A stretch of 64,000 nucleotides of DNA from Warburgia ugandensis. Lineage: Eukaryota > Streptophyta > Magnoliopsida > Canellales > Canellaceae. Every line of letters begins with the position of its first letter. The first letter of the stretch is position 1. Below, in pieces: positions 10,900 to 23,111 of the stretch. The position numbers and the translations under genes are program-made. The DNA is taken from positions 74,781,944 to 74,845,943 of the forward strand of contig CP141130.1 of assembly GCA_035236585.1 (NCBI GenBank), in the 5' to 3' direction. The notes beneath the pieces were generated by a model. The model was not told the DNA's origin, did not search any database, and was given only the letters and a program-made list of their open reading frames with translations.

Positions 10900-13174
10900 T
10901 GTTAATGTTTAACCACAAGTGCATGAGCTATTGTAGTGTAGCTTATGCAAGTACGGGTCGATCCCACAGGGACTTGACTTAAAAAGTAGGAATTTCAATA
11001 AAATTTAATTATCTAAAATTAAAAATAACTTACTAACAATTACTAAAATTATTGAAATTATAATTAGAGTTCAGATCTAATCAACTTCTCAAAATTACAG
11101 AATTTCCAGTTCCTAAATAAAACAAATCAAATCAAATAACAAGAAAAAAACTACTTTCCTAGATTAATCACTACCAAAATCTTCAAATCTAATGTTCTGA
11201 GAGATGATCAGCCTTCATATATGTCTTCAGCACTTCCTTGATTAGAGATCCACTAATCGGATTTGTCAGATTCATCAAAATCAAAGAGATTTGGGCTAAA
11301 TTGTGATTTTTAGATTTGGATGGCTCAGATTGATTTTTGGATTTTAGATCCAATATCAGAAATGTCAATTAGATCTAGGGATGTCCTAAAAATGAATATG
11401 TAAAATTAATTTAAAATTCACAAAGAAACGAAGGAGAAATTGAAGGTTTTTGTTTGATTAAGGCTAACCCGTTAATTGGGTTAGACCTTAATTGATTGGG
11501 TTGGATTAAGCTATTCTTGGATAAGCAAAATATGGATAAAACAGAACAGGAATAGTCAGGGACACAGATGTAATTACTGAAAAAGGACAGAAATGTAATT
11601 GATTTTAAAGGTATAAGGGTAAAATCGAAATTGATTAAAAATCTAGTTTTTAACAAAAACCTGACGAAGAAGGGGAGGATTCCAAAGGAGGGAGAAGAGG
11701 GAGCCGGAGAGAAGGGGGAAAGGAAGAGAGAACATGGGAAAAAAGAACCGTCCGTTACAGGAAAAAAGAACCGACGATGGTGGAAGTTGCCGAAACAGAG
11801 GAGCACGAGGGAGAATTGGAGTGTGCGAGGCCAGCTAGTGATTGGGCAAGAGAGTCGTGCCAAAGGAGTGCTAGAGAGAGGGAGCAATGCTGGAGAACTG
11901 GGTGTGGGAGTGATTTGCCGATGATCAAAGGTCACCTGTTATAGGTAGATAAGTGCTGCGTTGATGCAGTTTGGTGAGCGATCAAGCAGAGTAGGGGGCA
12001 GAGGAGGAACTGGGAAGAGGGGATGAGCAGAGAAAGAGAGTGAGATGGGGGTGAGAGAAGGGTGAAGAGGAAGGTGATATGGGAAAGAGAGCTCGAAGTG
12101 GGGAGTGCGGTTTTGTTTAGGCCACACGGGTTGGTTTGAGCAGTTCAGGGAAGGGGTTGAAAAAGTAGAAAGGAGAGAAGAATAGAGGGGAAGAGGGTGT
12201 GGTGGAAGGAAGGCTAGTGCTTGAAGGAAATAGAGAACAGAGGAGGTCTCCTACAGTCCTGCCCCGGAAGGAAGAGTGAATGGAGAGAAGGAAGGTGGAT
12301 AGAAAGCCAACAAAAAAGAGGATAGAGAGAGCACGGGATTGAGAGAGATGGAGAGATGAGAAAGATCGGAGAGAGAAGGGGGATGAGGTAGGGGTGGTGC
12401 GGTTGAGAAAGAGAGAGAGAAGAAGAGAGAATAGTGGAGAGCAAGCAAGACCGTGGGAGAGAGGGAGAATGGATATAGGAGAAGAAGAAAGAGAGAATGG
12501 GAAGAGGTGAAGAAGACGTGAGAGAGAGAGTTGGCTCCTTCTTACGGTTTAAAGAAGGGGGAGAATAGAGGAGAAAAGGAAGGTGGAGAGAATGGGAAGA
12601 AGTGAGAGATTTGTACGTGAGATGGGGATGGGAAAGGAAACAGAGAATGAGGAAAAAGAGTGGAGGAGAAAAGAGAGTGAAAGAGGAAAGAGAGTGGGGG
12701 AGGAAAAAGATAAGTACAGTTGCCCTTTACTTGTTCCTTGCTAATTTGGGTCCCTCTTTTTACTTTGGAAACTCCAAATTTTCAAGTTGCCTTCTCCATG
12801 TTATTTTCCTTTTGTCCAGAATTCCTAATTAAGCTCTTTTGTCTTTTAGAAAACTATCCCATCTATCTTTATGAGTGATCTGGCCCATCCACTGTGCTTT
12901 AAGATGATCTGCACCGTTAACTTTTAATCATAGTCGTCCATGCATCTTTTAGTTGATCTGCAAAATAAAAGACTAAATTAGAATCATCTGAACCACACAT
13001 TAATCATCTAATAAGCTCTAATGATTATCTGGAAATTGATTTTGAAAAATTAAGGTTTGGATGGTCAATTGGAGCTAAATTCAAAATCAAGCTAAATTTT
13101 ACAAATATGAACGGCTAGATAATCTAAGTGAATGCTAAATTAGGGGTATTTTGACCAAAATTGAACACTTAACA
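10900..13174 (-). mobile_element. Solo LTR (Tat/Athila-like, purine-rich family) inside copia integrase
   Basis: The 2275-bp insert starts TGTTAATGTTTAACC and ends GAACACTTAACA, flanked by a perfect 5-bp duplication gtaag (10895-10899, 13175-13179). Removing it rejoins the integrase reading QQNGV-SER. The left end carries ccacaagtgcatg and 'gggtcgatcccacaggga'. Reversed, these match the right end of the copy at 17869-20135 and the usual 3' end of Athila/Tat LTRs just before a TGGCG primer site. So the LTR reads on the minus strand. About 11640-12700 is almost purely purine on the plus strand. No internal region remains, hence solo LTR. Confidence 0.9.
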
Positions 13175-14459
13175 GTAAGTGAAAGAAGAAATAGGTACAT
13201 TACAGAGATGACCATATGCATGTTGCATGAGAAAAATTTGCTAAAGAAATTCTAGGAAGAGGCAATAAGCACAGTAGTTTTTCTTCAAAATAGGCTCCCC
13301 ACTAAGGCAGTAAATGGTCAAACTCCATTTGAAGCTTGGTATGAGTTCAAACCTTCAATAAATTTCCTTAAAGTGTTTGGTTGTCTTTGTTTTATCAATG
13401 TTCCTCAGGTTAAATGAGATAAACTAGACAAAAAAGCGGTTCTTGACATCTTCATTGGATATAATAATGTTTCTAAGGCATATAAAGTCTTCCAACCACA
13501 AATCGAGACTACAATCCTCAGTAGAGACATGTATTTCATGGAGAATGGAGAGTGGTGCTGGGAAGATTTAAAGAAATCAGCCCAAAATTCATCTGACTCA
13601 GCAATTAATCTTCCTGCTAAGATTCCTAAAAGGCAAACAACACACTCATAACAAGATGAGATGGAGGATGATCCACTAGTCAAAGGTACTCGTTTGTTTT
13701 TTGAGATATATTAGAGTTGCAATGTAGTAGTATGTGAACCTGATGGGTACAATGAGGCAAAAAGTGATCAAAATTGGATGGGTGCAATGAAGGAGTTGTC
13801 TATGATTGAGAAGAACAATACTTGGGAACTTGTTTATAAACTTAAAGACAAAAAGGTAATTGGGGTGAAATGGGTGTTTAGAACCAAGCTAAATGCTGAT
13901 TGATCAATCAACAAGCATAAAGTAAGGCTCCTGGTTAAGGGGTATGCACAAATTTTTTGTGTGGATTATTCTGATACATTTGCACTAGTTGCTAAACTTA
14001 ACACAATCAGGTTACTTCTAGCTATTGCTACATAATTGAACTGAAAATTGTATTAGATAGATATCAAACCAGCATTTCTTAATGGCATTCTTCAAGAAGA
14101 AATTTATGTAGAGCAACCCGAGGGCTTTCTGGTGAAAATTAACGAGGACAAAGTCTATACGCTAAATAAAGCACTCTATGGTCTTAAACAGGCACCAAGG
14201 GCCTAGTACAATTGAATTGATGAGCATTTGCTTGGGGCTTTGAAAAGAGTATTTCAAAATCCACTCTTTATGTCCAGCACCTTGGCATTAACATCGTTGT
14301 ATCTCTTTATGTGGATGATCTTCTAGTGACTGGGAGCAATACAAGGCCCATTGGTTAGCTCAAGCTGGATGTGATGCAAGCTTTTGAAATGATAGATCTT
14401 GGTCTAATGACCTATTTTCTTGGAATGGAAATCAAGCAAGACATAATGATGTTTTCATT
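13175..14459 (+). pseudogene. Copia integrase C-terminus and reverse transcriptase, broken
   Basis: Translation resumes with ER(K/R)NR and 'LHEKNLLKKF'. It runs through 'RLPTKAVNGQTPFEAWYE' and 'VFGCLCFINVP', the C-terminal integrase region of copia. The reverse transcriptase follows: 'VIGVKWVFRTKLNAD', 'IKPAFLNGILQEEIYVEQPE', 'ALYGLKQAPRA' and the catalytic YVDDLLVTGSN at 14308-14340. It ends 'DLGLMTYFLGMEIKQD' at the fold-back insertion. Stops lie near 13240, 13418, 13905, 14038 and 14205, with a frameshift near 14240. It cannot yield an active polymerase. Confidence 0.9.
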
Positions 14460-15611
14460 TGTAACGATCCAAGGGCCCCACACACAACTATATTGTCCGC
14501 TCTGGAGACTGGGGCTCATAACACCCAGTCCCTGCACGGTTTTGTTCTTCCCTCGTGGGGGAAAAGGCCTGGTTATATGGAAAGTCCTTTGGACCTTTAT
14601 CAATAGCCCAGGAACCTTCTCCCTATCGATGTAGGACTAACTCTCAGCGCCTTACCTTGCCTAGAAGCCTGCTAGCCTAGAAGCCTACCAGCCTCAGCAA
14701 CTACACCTTTTGGCCCACCCTCATCGGCCAAGGCTAACCCTCTCCCCCTTAGGGGACACGCGTCCCTGCGTGTCACAGGCGACAGGCCCGCGTGCAGTTA
14801 GCCACCCACACCGGGTTGAGGTCTCACTCTGATACCACTGTAACACCCCAGGGCACAGTATGGAGATTGTCCACTTTGGGCCAGGGCCCGCACGATTTTA
14901 AAACGCGTTTACACTGTTAAGAGACCCCATGGACTCTTATCAACAGCCCAAGAACCTTCTCCCTAGCGATGTGGGACTAACTCTCAGCACCTTACCTTGC
15001 CTAGAAGGGCTAGCCTTGGCCGATGAGGGTGGGCCAAAAGGCGCGGTCGTTGAGGCTGGCAAGCTTCTAGGCAAGGTAAGGAGCTGAGAGGTAGTCCCAC
15101 ATTGCTAGGGAGAAGGTTCATGGGCTATTGATAAAGGTCTAGAGAACTTTCCATACAACTAGGCCTTTTCCCCCACGGGGGAAGAACAAAATCGTACGGG
15201 GACTAGGTGTTATGGGCTCCAGTCTCTAGAGCAGACAATATGGTTGTGTGTGGGGCCCTCGGGTCCTTACAGTGGTATCAAAGCGGGACCCCGACCTAGT
15301 GTAGGTGGCTAACCGCATGCGGGCCCATCGCATGTGATACGTGGGGATGCGTGTCCCTTAAGGGGGAGAGGGCTAGCCTTGGCCGATGAGGGCGGGCCAA
15401 AAGGCACGATCACTGAGGCTGGCAAGCTTCTAGGTTGGCAGGCTTCTAGGCAAAGTAAGGCGCTAAGAGTTAGTCCCACATTGCTAGGGAGAAGGTTCAT
15501 GAGCTGTTGATAAGAGTTCAGGGGGTCTCTTAGCAGTGTGGATGAGTTTTAAAACTGTGCGGGCCCTGGCCCAAAGCGGACAATATCCATACTGTGCCTT
15601 GGGGTGTTACA
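14460..15611. mobile_element. Fold-back composite insertion with a central LTR flanked by two outward primer sites
   Basis: The 1152-bp insert starts TGTAACGATCC and ends GGGGTGTTACA, flanked by tcatt/tcatc (14455-14459, 15612-15616). It is made of inverted modules in the order A, internal', B, A', internal, B'. The central B-A' block (14839-15271) starts TGTAACACCCC and ends GGTCCTTACA like an LTR, and is itself a large hairpin. On its right one base precedes TGGTATCAAAGC (15273-15284). On its left, on the minus strand, TGGTATCAGAG (14827-14837) also lies one base away. Both look like tRNA-Met primer sites pointing outwards. It is GC-rich against its surroundings, with no coding frame. It resembles a rearranged TRIM-type element. 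Confidence 0.8.
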
Positions 15612-15616
15612 TCATC

Positions 15617-16700
15617 TGCCAAAAGAAGTATGCAAGGGAGATTCTCAAAAAATTCAACATGGAAGACTGAAAAGAGATGAGCGTTCCCATGAACCAAAAA
15701 AAAAAAAAAACTGAGCAAGAATGATGGAGCTAAAAGAGTGGAGGAAACATATTTCAGAAGCTTAATCTGGTGCTTGATGTATCTAACAGCTACAAGCCCT
15801 GATACTTTGTATTCTGTAAGTATTTTGTCAAGGTTTATGCACTGTGCTAGTAAGGTGCATCTACAAGCAGCCAAGAGAGTTGTTAGATACATTCAAGGAA
15901 CCATCAATCATGGAGTCAAGTTTTAAAAGAGTTAAAATATGAATTTGCTAGGGTATTCTAACAGTGATTGGGGTAGATCTGTTGATGACATGACAAGTAC
16001 TTTAGGATACTATTTCAGTCTTGGCTTAGGATTTTTCTCATGGTGTTAAAAAAAAAAAACAAGACTTGTGGCTTAGTCTACTGCAGACCTGATACTTTGT
16101 ATTCTGTAAGTATTTTGTCAAGGTTCATGCATTGTGCCAGTAAGGTGCATCTAAAGGCAGCCAAGAGAGTTGTTAGATACATTAAAGGAACCATCAATCA
16201 TGGAGTCAAGTTTTAGAAGAGTTAAAATATAAATTTGCTCGGGTATTCTGACAATGATTGGAGTAGATATGTTAATGACATGAGAAGTACCTTAGGATAT
16301 TGTTTCAGTCTTTGCTCAGGAATTTCTCATGGTGTTAAAAAAAACAGGACTTGTGGCTCAGTCTACTTCAAAGGCAGAGTTTGTGGCTACAATAGCAGCA
16401 GTGAATCAAGCATTGTGCCTGAGAAAAATACTAGTTGATTTGCATATGTAATAGACCAAAGGCACTAAAGTGCTTGTAGACAATCAACTTGCTATAGCAA
16501 TTTCTCATAATCCTATATTTCATGGGAAAACTAAACACTTCAACATCAAGCTTTTCTTCTTAAGGGAAGTGCAAAAAGATGGTGTTGTAATTCTTCTCTA
16601 CTGTAAGACTGAAGAGCAACTGGCTGATATCTTCACCAAGCCTTTACCAGTCAACAAATTCGAATTTTTGAGGCAAAAACTTGGAGTTTGTAGTTCTTAA
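15617..16700 (+). pseudogene. Copia reverse transcriptase end and RNase H, broken and partly duplicated
   Basis: After the insertion the frame continues 'QKKYAREILKKFNME', then 'SLIWCLMYLTATSPDTLYSV', 'ILSRFMHCASKVHLQAAKRV' and 'LGYSNSDWG'. The RNase H end is intact in motif: 'AEFVATIAAVNQALCLRKIL', 'KVLVDNQLAIAISHNPIFH', 'KTKHFNIKLFFLREVQKDG' and 'QLADIFTKPLPVNKFE', stopping at 16698-16700 just before the polypurine stretch and 3' LTR. A 290-bp internal tandem duplication (15801-16370), a poly-A tract (15701) and several stops break it. Confidence 0.9.
15801..16370 (+). repeat. 290-bp tandem duplication inside copia RT/RNase H
   Basis: A unit beginning gatactttgtattctgtaag occurs at 15801 and again at 16091, with high identity over about 280 bp. 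It covers 'DTLYSVSILSRF..' to 'KKTRLVAQST', so the RT/RNase H junction is read twice. Differences between the copies show the event is not recent. Confidence 0.9.
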
Positions 16701-16709
16701 AGCAAGGAG

Positions 16710-17037
16710 TGTTAGATACATGCTTTAAGGACTACATTAGTCCACGTGTTGGTGTAAAATTGTTTAGCAATTATTTATTTTCAATGTTGTTCCTAGTTTT
16801 TAGGAGTCTTTTTTTTTTTTTGGTGTCTAATTTGTCTTAGCTTGAATGTAGGTCCTTGTTTTTTAATTTTAGTTGAAATTGTAAGACTATATAATGTAAG
16901 TTTGAATTTTTCAATGATTAGATTCTTGGTTTTTATCAATTCCCAAGTTTTAGTTTTCTTAAGACCTTGAAATCTCTCAACTTGCTTCAATTGCAAGTAA
17001 TTCTGTTCTTTGTTCTTCTTCTGTTGAAAAACTCTCA
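16710..17037 (+). repeat. Copia 3' LTR
   Basis: Starts TGTTAGATACATGC and ends AAAACTCTCA, followed by target duplication agttt. A short purine stretch, aaagcaaggag (about 16699-16709), precedes it as polypurine tract. It differs from the 5' copy by an insertion (cgtgttggtg in place of atggtg), a shortened T-rich tract and many substitutions. Confidence 0.93.
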
Positions 17038-17042
17038 AGTTT

Positions 17043-17868
17043 CACATGAGTTATGGGCTGACCAACTTGTCCAAAGGATAAGTGTACTACATCTATTGGT
17101 TCTAGTGGATATAGAATTTATTGTCATTCCAACAGAGTGACACTAGGAACCATTTTAGAGAGCTCTTATGATCATGATACTTCTCTACCTAAAGTGGCGG
17201 CAAAGGTGCTAGACCTTTGATCATTTGGGAGCCTTAGGTAGCTCCCATACTCTTGGAGATGGTATGAGCACCAAACCTTGAGTTGGTGGAACAAGTTTAG
17301 ATTGCGAAACTAGAGACCTTTTTCATTGCTCTGTACCATGTCCCTCTTGAGTTGTGGATAGAGGGAGGTTGTATGTTTGTCCCCAAGTTTGAGTTATCTA
17401 GTTAGAAGCTGGTTGTTTAGGAAAGCTTGGAGCTATATTCTAATCCATTCCCATGCATGTCTGATAGTCTTCTTTGGTTTCTTTGGTCTAGCAATTGATG
17501 CAATAAGTTCACTTATAGCTTGCAAAAGGACTAAGGACTCCTCACTAAGGTATGAATTTTGGACCAAATCTCTCATTATGCTAGAATTAAACATCTCCAT
17601 GCAAGTCCCGAATCCCTCCATTGTGCTAGAATTGAACATCTCCATGCTCCATGAAGACCTCAAGGGTAAGTATGACGTTGCCAGTATTTATGTCTGATGC
17701 ATATCGATAGTCAACTACCTTAGTATCGGTAGCATGATTGATGTACTTGACCATCAAGATTTGTGTTCCGTGATTGCTGTTATATCGTATGAGTATCATA
17801 GTTGGAGTTGTTTAGGTTGTCATCTTGTGACACCTTGTCCTTGTACTCATAGTCATCTTTGAAATCAT
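17043..17868. other. Sequence between copia and the next solo LTR; no gene recognised
   Basis: This continues the target sequence of the copia element. A plus-strand frame (17377-17697) contains a repeated 'LELNISM' stretch but no known domain. It may belong to the older minus-strand gypsy element whose gag remnants lie to the right. Confidence 0.35.
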
Positions 17869-20135
<2,267 letters not shown>

Positions 20136-20175
20136 ATCATACTCATTAATCCGCTGGAGTGGATTTTCCCTCAAC

Positions 20176-20424
20176 TCATTGAGGGCTTGCTTGGAACTCT
20201 CTCCCAAAAAAGGGTTTTGAAAAAAGCATGCTCCCGACGAATTTGGGGATGGGGCACCAAATATTTTTTAACTTTCCTACATCAATGGGGTCTTGAATTG
20301 CATACTTTAGTCTAGTACAATTTTGCATGGTATGCCTCGACCCTTGATGATAGTCACAATGGGAATTTGGATCCCACCTTGCTGGTAAGGGGGCTAATGG
20401 AGACCTTGGATCTAGCCAGCTCAA
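20176..20424 (-). pseudogene. Gypsy gag zinc-knuckle-like fragment
   Basis: The minus-strand frame reads ..WDPNSHCDYHQGSRHTMQNC, then 'TRLKYAIQDPIDVGKLK'. This pattern of C-x2-H, then H and C, followed by a 'LK..IQDLID.G.L' helix is typical of Gag in one plant gypsy group. It lies downstream, in minus-strand order, of the capsid-like remnant at about 23450-24000. The solo LTR 20514-23111 separates the two. Only this fragment is open. Confidence 0.65.
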
Positions 20425-20513
20425 AATACTGACATTTTGGTGAAAGTCTAGTGCCTCGATGCGTGCTTGGTTTAATGATGTAAATGTGAGAGCATAACAT
20501 TACTGAAAGTTGG

Positions 20514-23111
20514 TGTAACATTTACAATTTTAAAATTTTAGGAAAATGTTATTTTAACAATAATAATAAGAAGAAATATATATATATATATATATATAAT
20601 AAAAATACTGTATATAGGTAAAATTAAGAGGGGGGAGTGCCTCAAATGCACTTCCCTCCCCCTCCTCTCTATTCTCGTAACTGAGCCACCGGCGACAGGC
20701 ATTCCTGGCAACCAGATGAACGCCGCAGGCTCTCACCTTCCTCCGACTAGCCAGACCAAGGCAGGCTCGCCCCACTCCTTTATGTATATTTCTTTCCAAG
20801 TTTATCAACTGGTAAAGTTAGGCATTACTGTTGCCCGGGGAAAAAGTCAATGTAACGGTATCAAATGAGGATATGGACCGTTCATCTTGAACGTAACAAT
20901 GCAAGGAACACACCCATAAAATCTCAAGGTGATCGGATAGCTAAAGACAACTCCAAAAAATAGTATGACAGGAGTTTTCAAAAACGCAATGAAAATCGTG
21001 AAAAAATGATAGATTTAGGAGGGAGTGAAAATGAAATGTACATGAAAAACTGGACACAGGTATAAAAATTGCAAAAAAAGGAGCACCTGGGCCAGTGACC
21101 TGCTTCAGGCAAAGGACGCACGCACAAATGTGTGACACGTGGCACCGCGTCAACCCACGTCACTGCCAGGCAAGACACGCGAGCGGACGAGGGAGCACCA
21201 CGCGGCGCGATGAACGCGCGCCACTCGCAGGGCACATGGTGCAACTTGCGCGCACCACGTGGTGTGGTAGGAACGCGCCACGCGCACGTTGTTTTCCCCC
21301 AAGCATAGAGCGCGTCTACAGATGCGTGATCCACGCGCACCTGTTCCAAACGTGTGCCTCATCCATAGTCGCACGCCAGACGCGCGTGCGGACGGCAGGC
21401 CTTTTTTCTTGTTTTTGAGGTTTTTTTACCCTTTATTTATAAAAAAACATGATTTTAGGAGCTACAGAGGTCCAAATCACAATCCAAAAGAGGCATTGTG
21501 ATCGTCTCAACAAGGCGGACCTAGATTTAAGATAAAAATCTAGTTTGGAGCAGCTTTTTAATGGCCAAACTACTAAGCACTATTCAATGACTTAGATTAA
21601 GCCGATTAATGGATGATCTAGCTTTATATTTTGGTTGTATACGTTAAACATGAAATGATTATGAGATTAGAAGAACAGACCCTATTGAACTATTAAGAGG
21701 CCTAACAATTAATAATGATTTATGGCGTGACAAGTGCATCAAGGTAGACACCTTGATATTGTTTACGCATTTGTTTGGGATATTGCGATATCGAGGTAAG
21801 TGATTTCATTCACAATTTTTCTATGATTCTCAAATGCTGACTTGGTGATTTGAGTTTTTGAAGCATATGATTTATGCCTTACCATATGCATGAGATTAAT
21901 TTCAGTATGTAGTTTCTCATGTGCATGCTATCTTTCGAGTGGTTATTGCATGCACTGTTTATGATATATTTCGTGATATTCACTCGATTATTGGTATTTT
22001 TTACATGTGGGAGTCGCTCTGTCTTGATGTTTGAGACTATTGCTCTTGTGGTAGGATGCATTTCTTCACCCCGTGAGTGCTTGAGTGCCCATGAGGGTGA
22101 AAGGGTGAAAGCGGAGGTGCAATGTGACTTTTCATGAGTACCTAAGTGCCCGAGTACCCGTGAGGGTGTAAGGGTGAAAGCGAAAGTGGAACGCATTGTT
22201 TCCATGAGTGCCTGAGTGCCCGTGAGGGTGCAAGGGTGAAAGGGTGAAAGCAGCTGGTACAGAGAGCTGACCCCACATTGTCATGAGTGTACTTGAGACA
22301 CTCATAGGGCTTGACTGTGTATGATGTTTGATACTTTTACATGTGAGGTTTCTAAATTTTCTTAGATTGTGCATGTCTTGATATCATGATTGATGATATC
22401 TTATTTATTTCATGGACTTAGTATGCTCTTCATCGTGTAATTTAAGGCTTCATATTATGTTTGACCATCTTACGATCTTTGTGTCTTGTGCCTTATGCTA
22501 TGTGATTTGTTTTTATTGAGTTTACTTTGGATGTATATCACGTACACAAGCATGGCTTGCTGAGGCATTGCTTTGTTTTGCAATGCCTCAGAATCAGAGT
22601 GCGACAGTCAGAAAGGGAAGTAGGCGGACTAGAGTGGAGCTGGACGGGGCCTTGAGGATCAGATACTGTCAGATTCAGAGACAGAGTAGTGTACATTTGT
22701 TGGACTGGTATTGGATATTTGGAATTCTACTTAGTCATTGTATATATTGATAGATGAGACCCCTATCACTGTACAGTATGCATACGCTTATACATGGGTG
22801 ACATGGTGATCTTGAACAGACCCTGGAGCTTTAGAACTTTCACTATCATGTATCTTTACAGTTGTAAAATTTCACCGTAGTTTTAAATTGTGAGTATGCT
22901 CAAAAGGTTTACTTTTTGTTCTATTTATTTAGTGTAGCTTTTGAGGTGAAATGACCCTCAGGGTTTTCTTCATTGGTATTTTTTTTTTGACGTTGTGAAA
23001 AGTTTTAAATTATGAGTTTTAAGTTCTGAGATCCCATCTATTTTCTATTAATAAACTATTATTATTTTCGTACACATATGAAAAAGAATTGGGAAAACCC
23101 AGGGTGTCACA
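20514..23111 (+). mobile_element. Solo LTR with TGTAACA...GGGTGTCACA ends
   Basis: This 2598-bp block starts TGTAACATTTACAATTTT and ends GAAAACCCAGGGTGTCACA. The 5 bp flanks are gttgg (20509-20513) and attgg (23112-23116), a near-perfect duplication. It interrupts the minus-strand gag of an older element. It holds a TA microsatellite (about 20579-20599), a GC-rich island (about 21110-21400), a three-unit tandem repeat (22073-22256) and an 'agcatggcttgctgaggcat' block near 22550. That last block is matched in the LTR at 41342-45814 (near 45370). There is no coding capacity. Confidence 0.85.
22073..22256 (+). repeat. Three-unit tandem repeat (61-69 bp) in solo LTR
   Basis: Units begin near 22073, 22134 and 22203. 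Each contains 'gagtgc(c/t)tgagtgccc' or a close variant, then 'gtgagggtg.aagggtgaaagc', followed by a variable spacer. Unit lengths differ, so the copies have drifted. Confidence 0.8.

Larger units (their letters stand above)
8600..17037 (+). mobile_element. Full-length, inactive Ty1/copia LTR retrotransposon
   Basis: It is bounded by LTRs of 332 and 328 bp that begin TGTTAGATA and end AAAACTCTCA. A perfect 5-bp target duplication, agttt, lies at 8595-8599 and 17038-17042. The order is LTR, tRNA-Met-type primer site, gag with zinc knuckle, protease, integrase, reverse transcriptase, RNase H, polypurine stretch, LTR: the copia order with integrase before reverse transcriptase. The coding sequence has many stops (around 9100, 9290, 9621, 10020, 13240, 13905) and is interrupted by insertions at 10900-13174 and 14460-15611. 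The two LTRs differ at roughly one position in ten by eye, so the element is old. Clade not assigned. Confidence 0.95.

Noticed and set aside
11411-11935. 174-codon minus-strand open frame
   Set aside because: Falls in the skewed core of the solo LTR; no conservation in the other copies.
15273-15284. A tRNA-Met gene or pseudogene
   Set aside because: Only the 12-bp primer-site complement is present; there is no cloverleaf or polymerase III boxes.
22073-22256. CRISPR-like array
   Set aside because: Units are tandem without unique spacers and of unequal length, inside a plant LTR.
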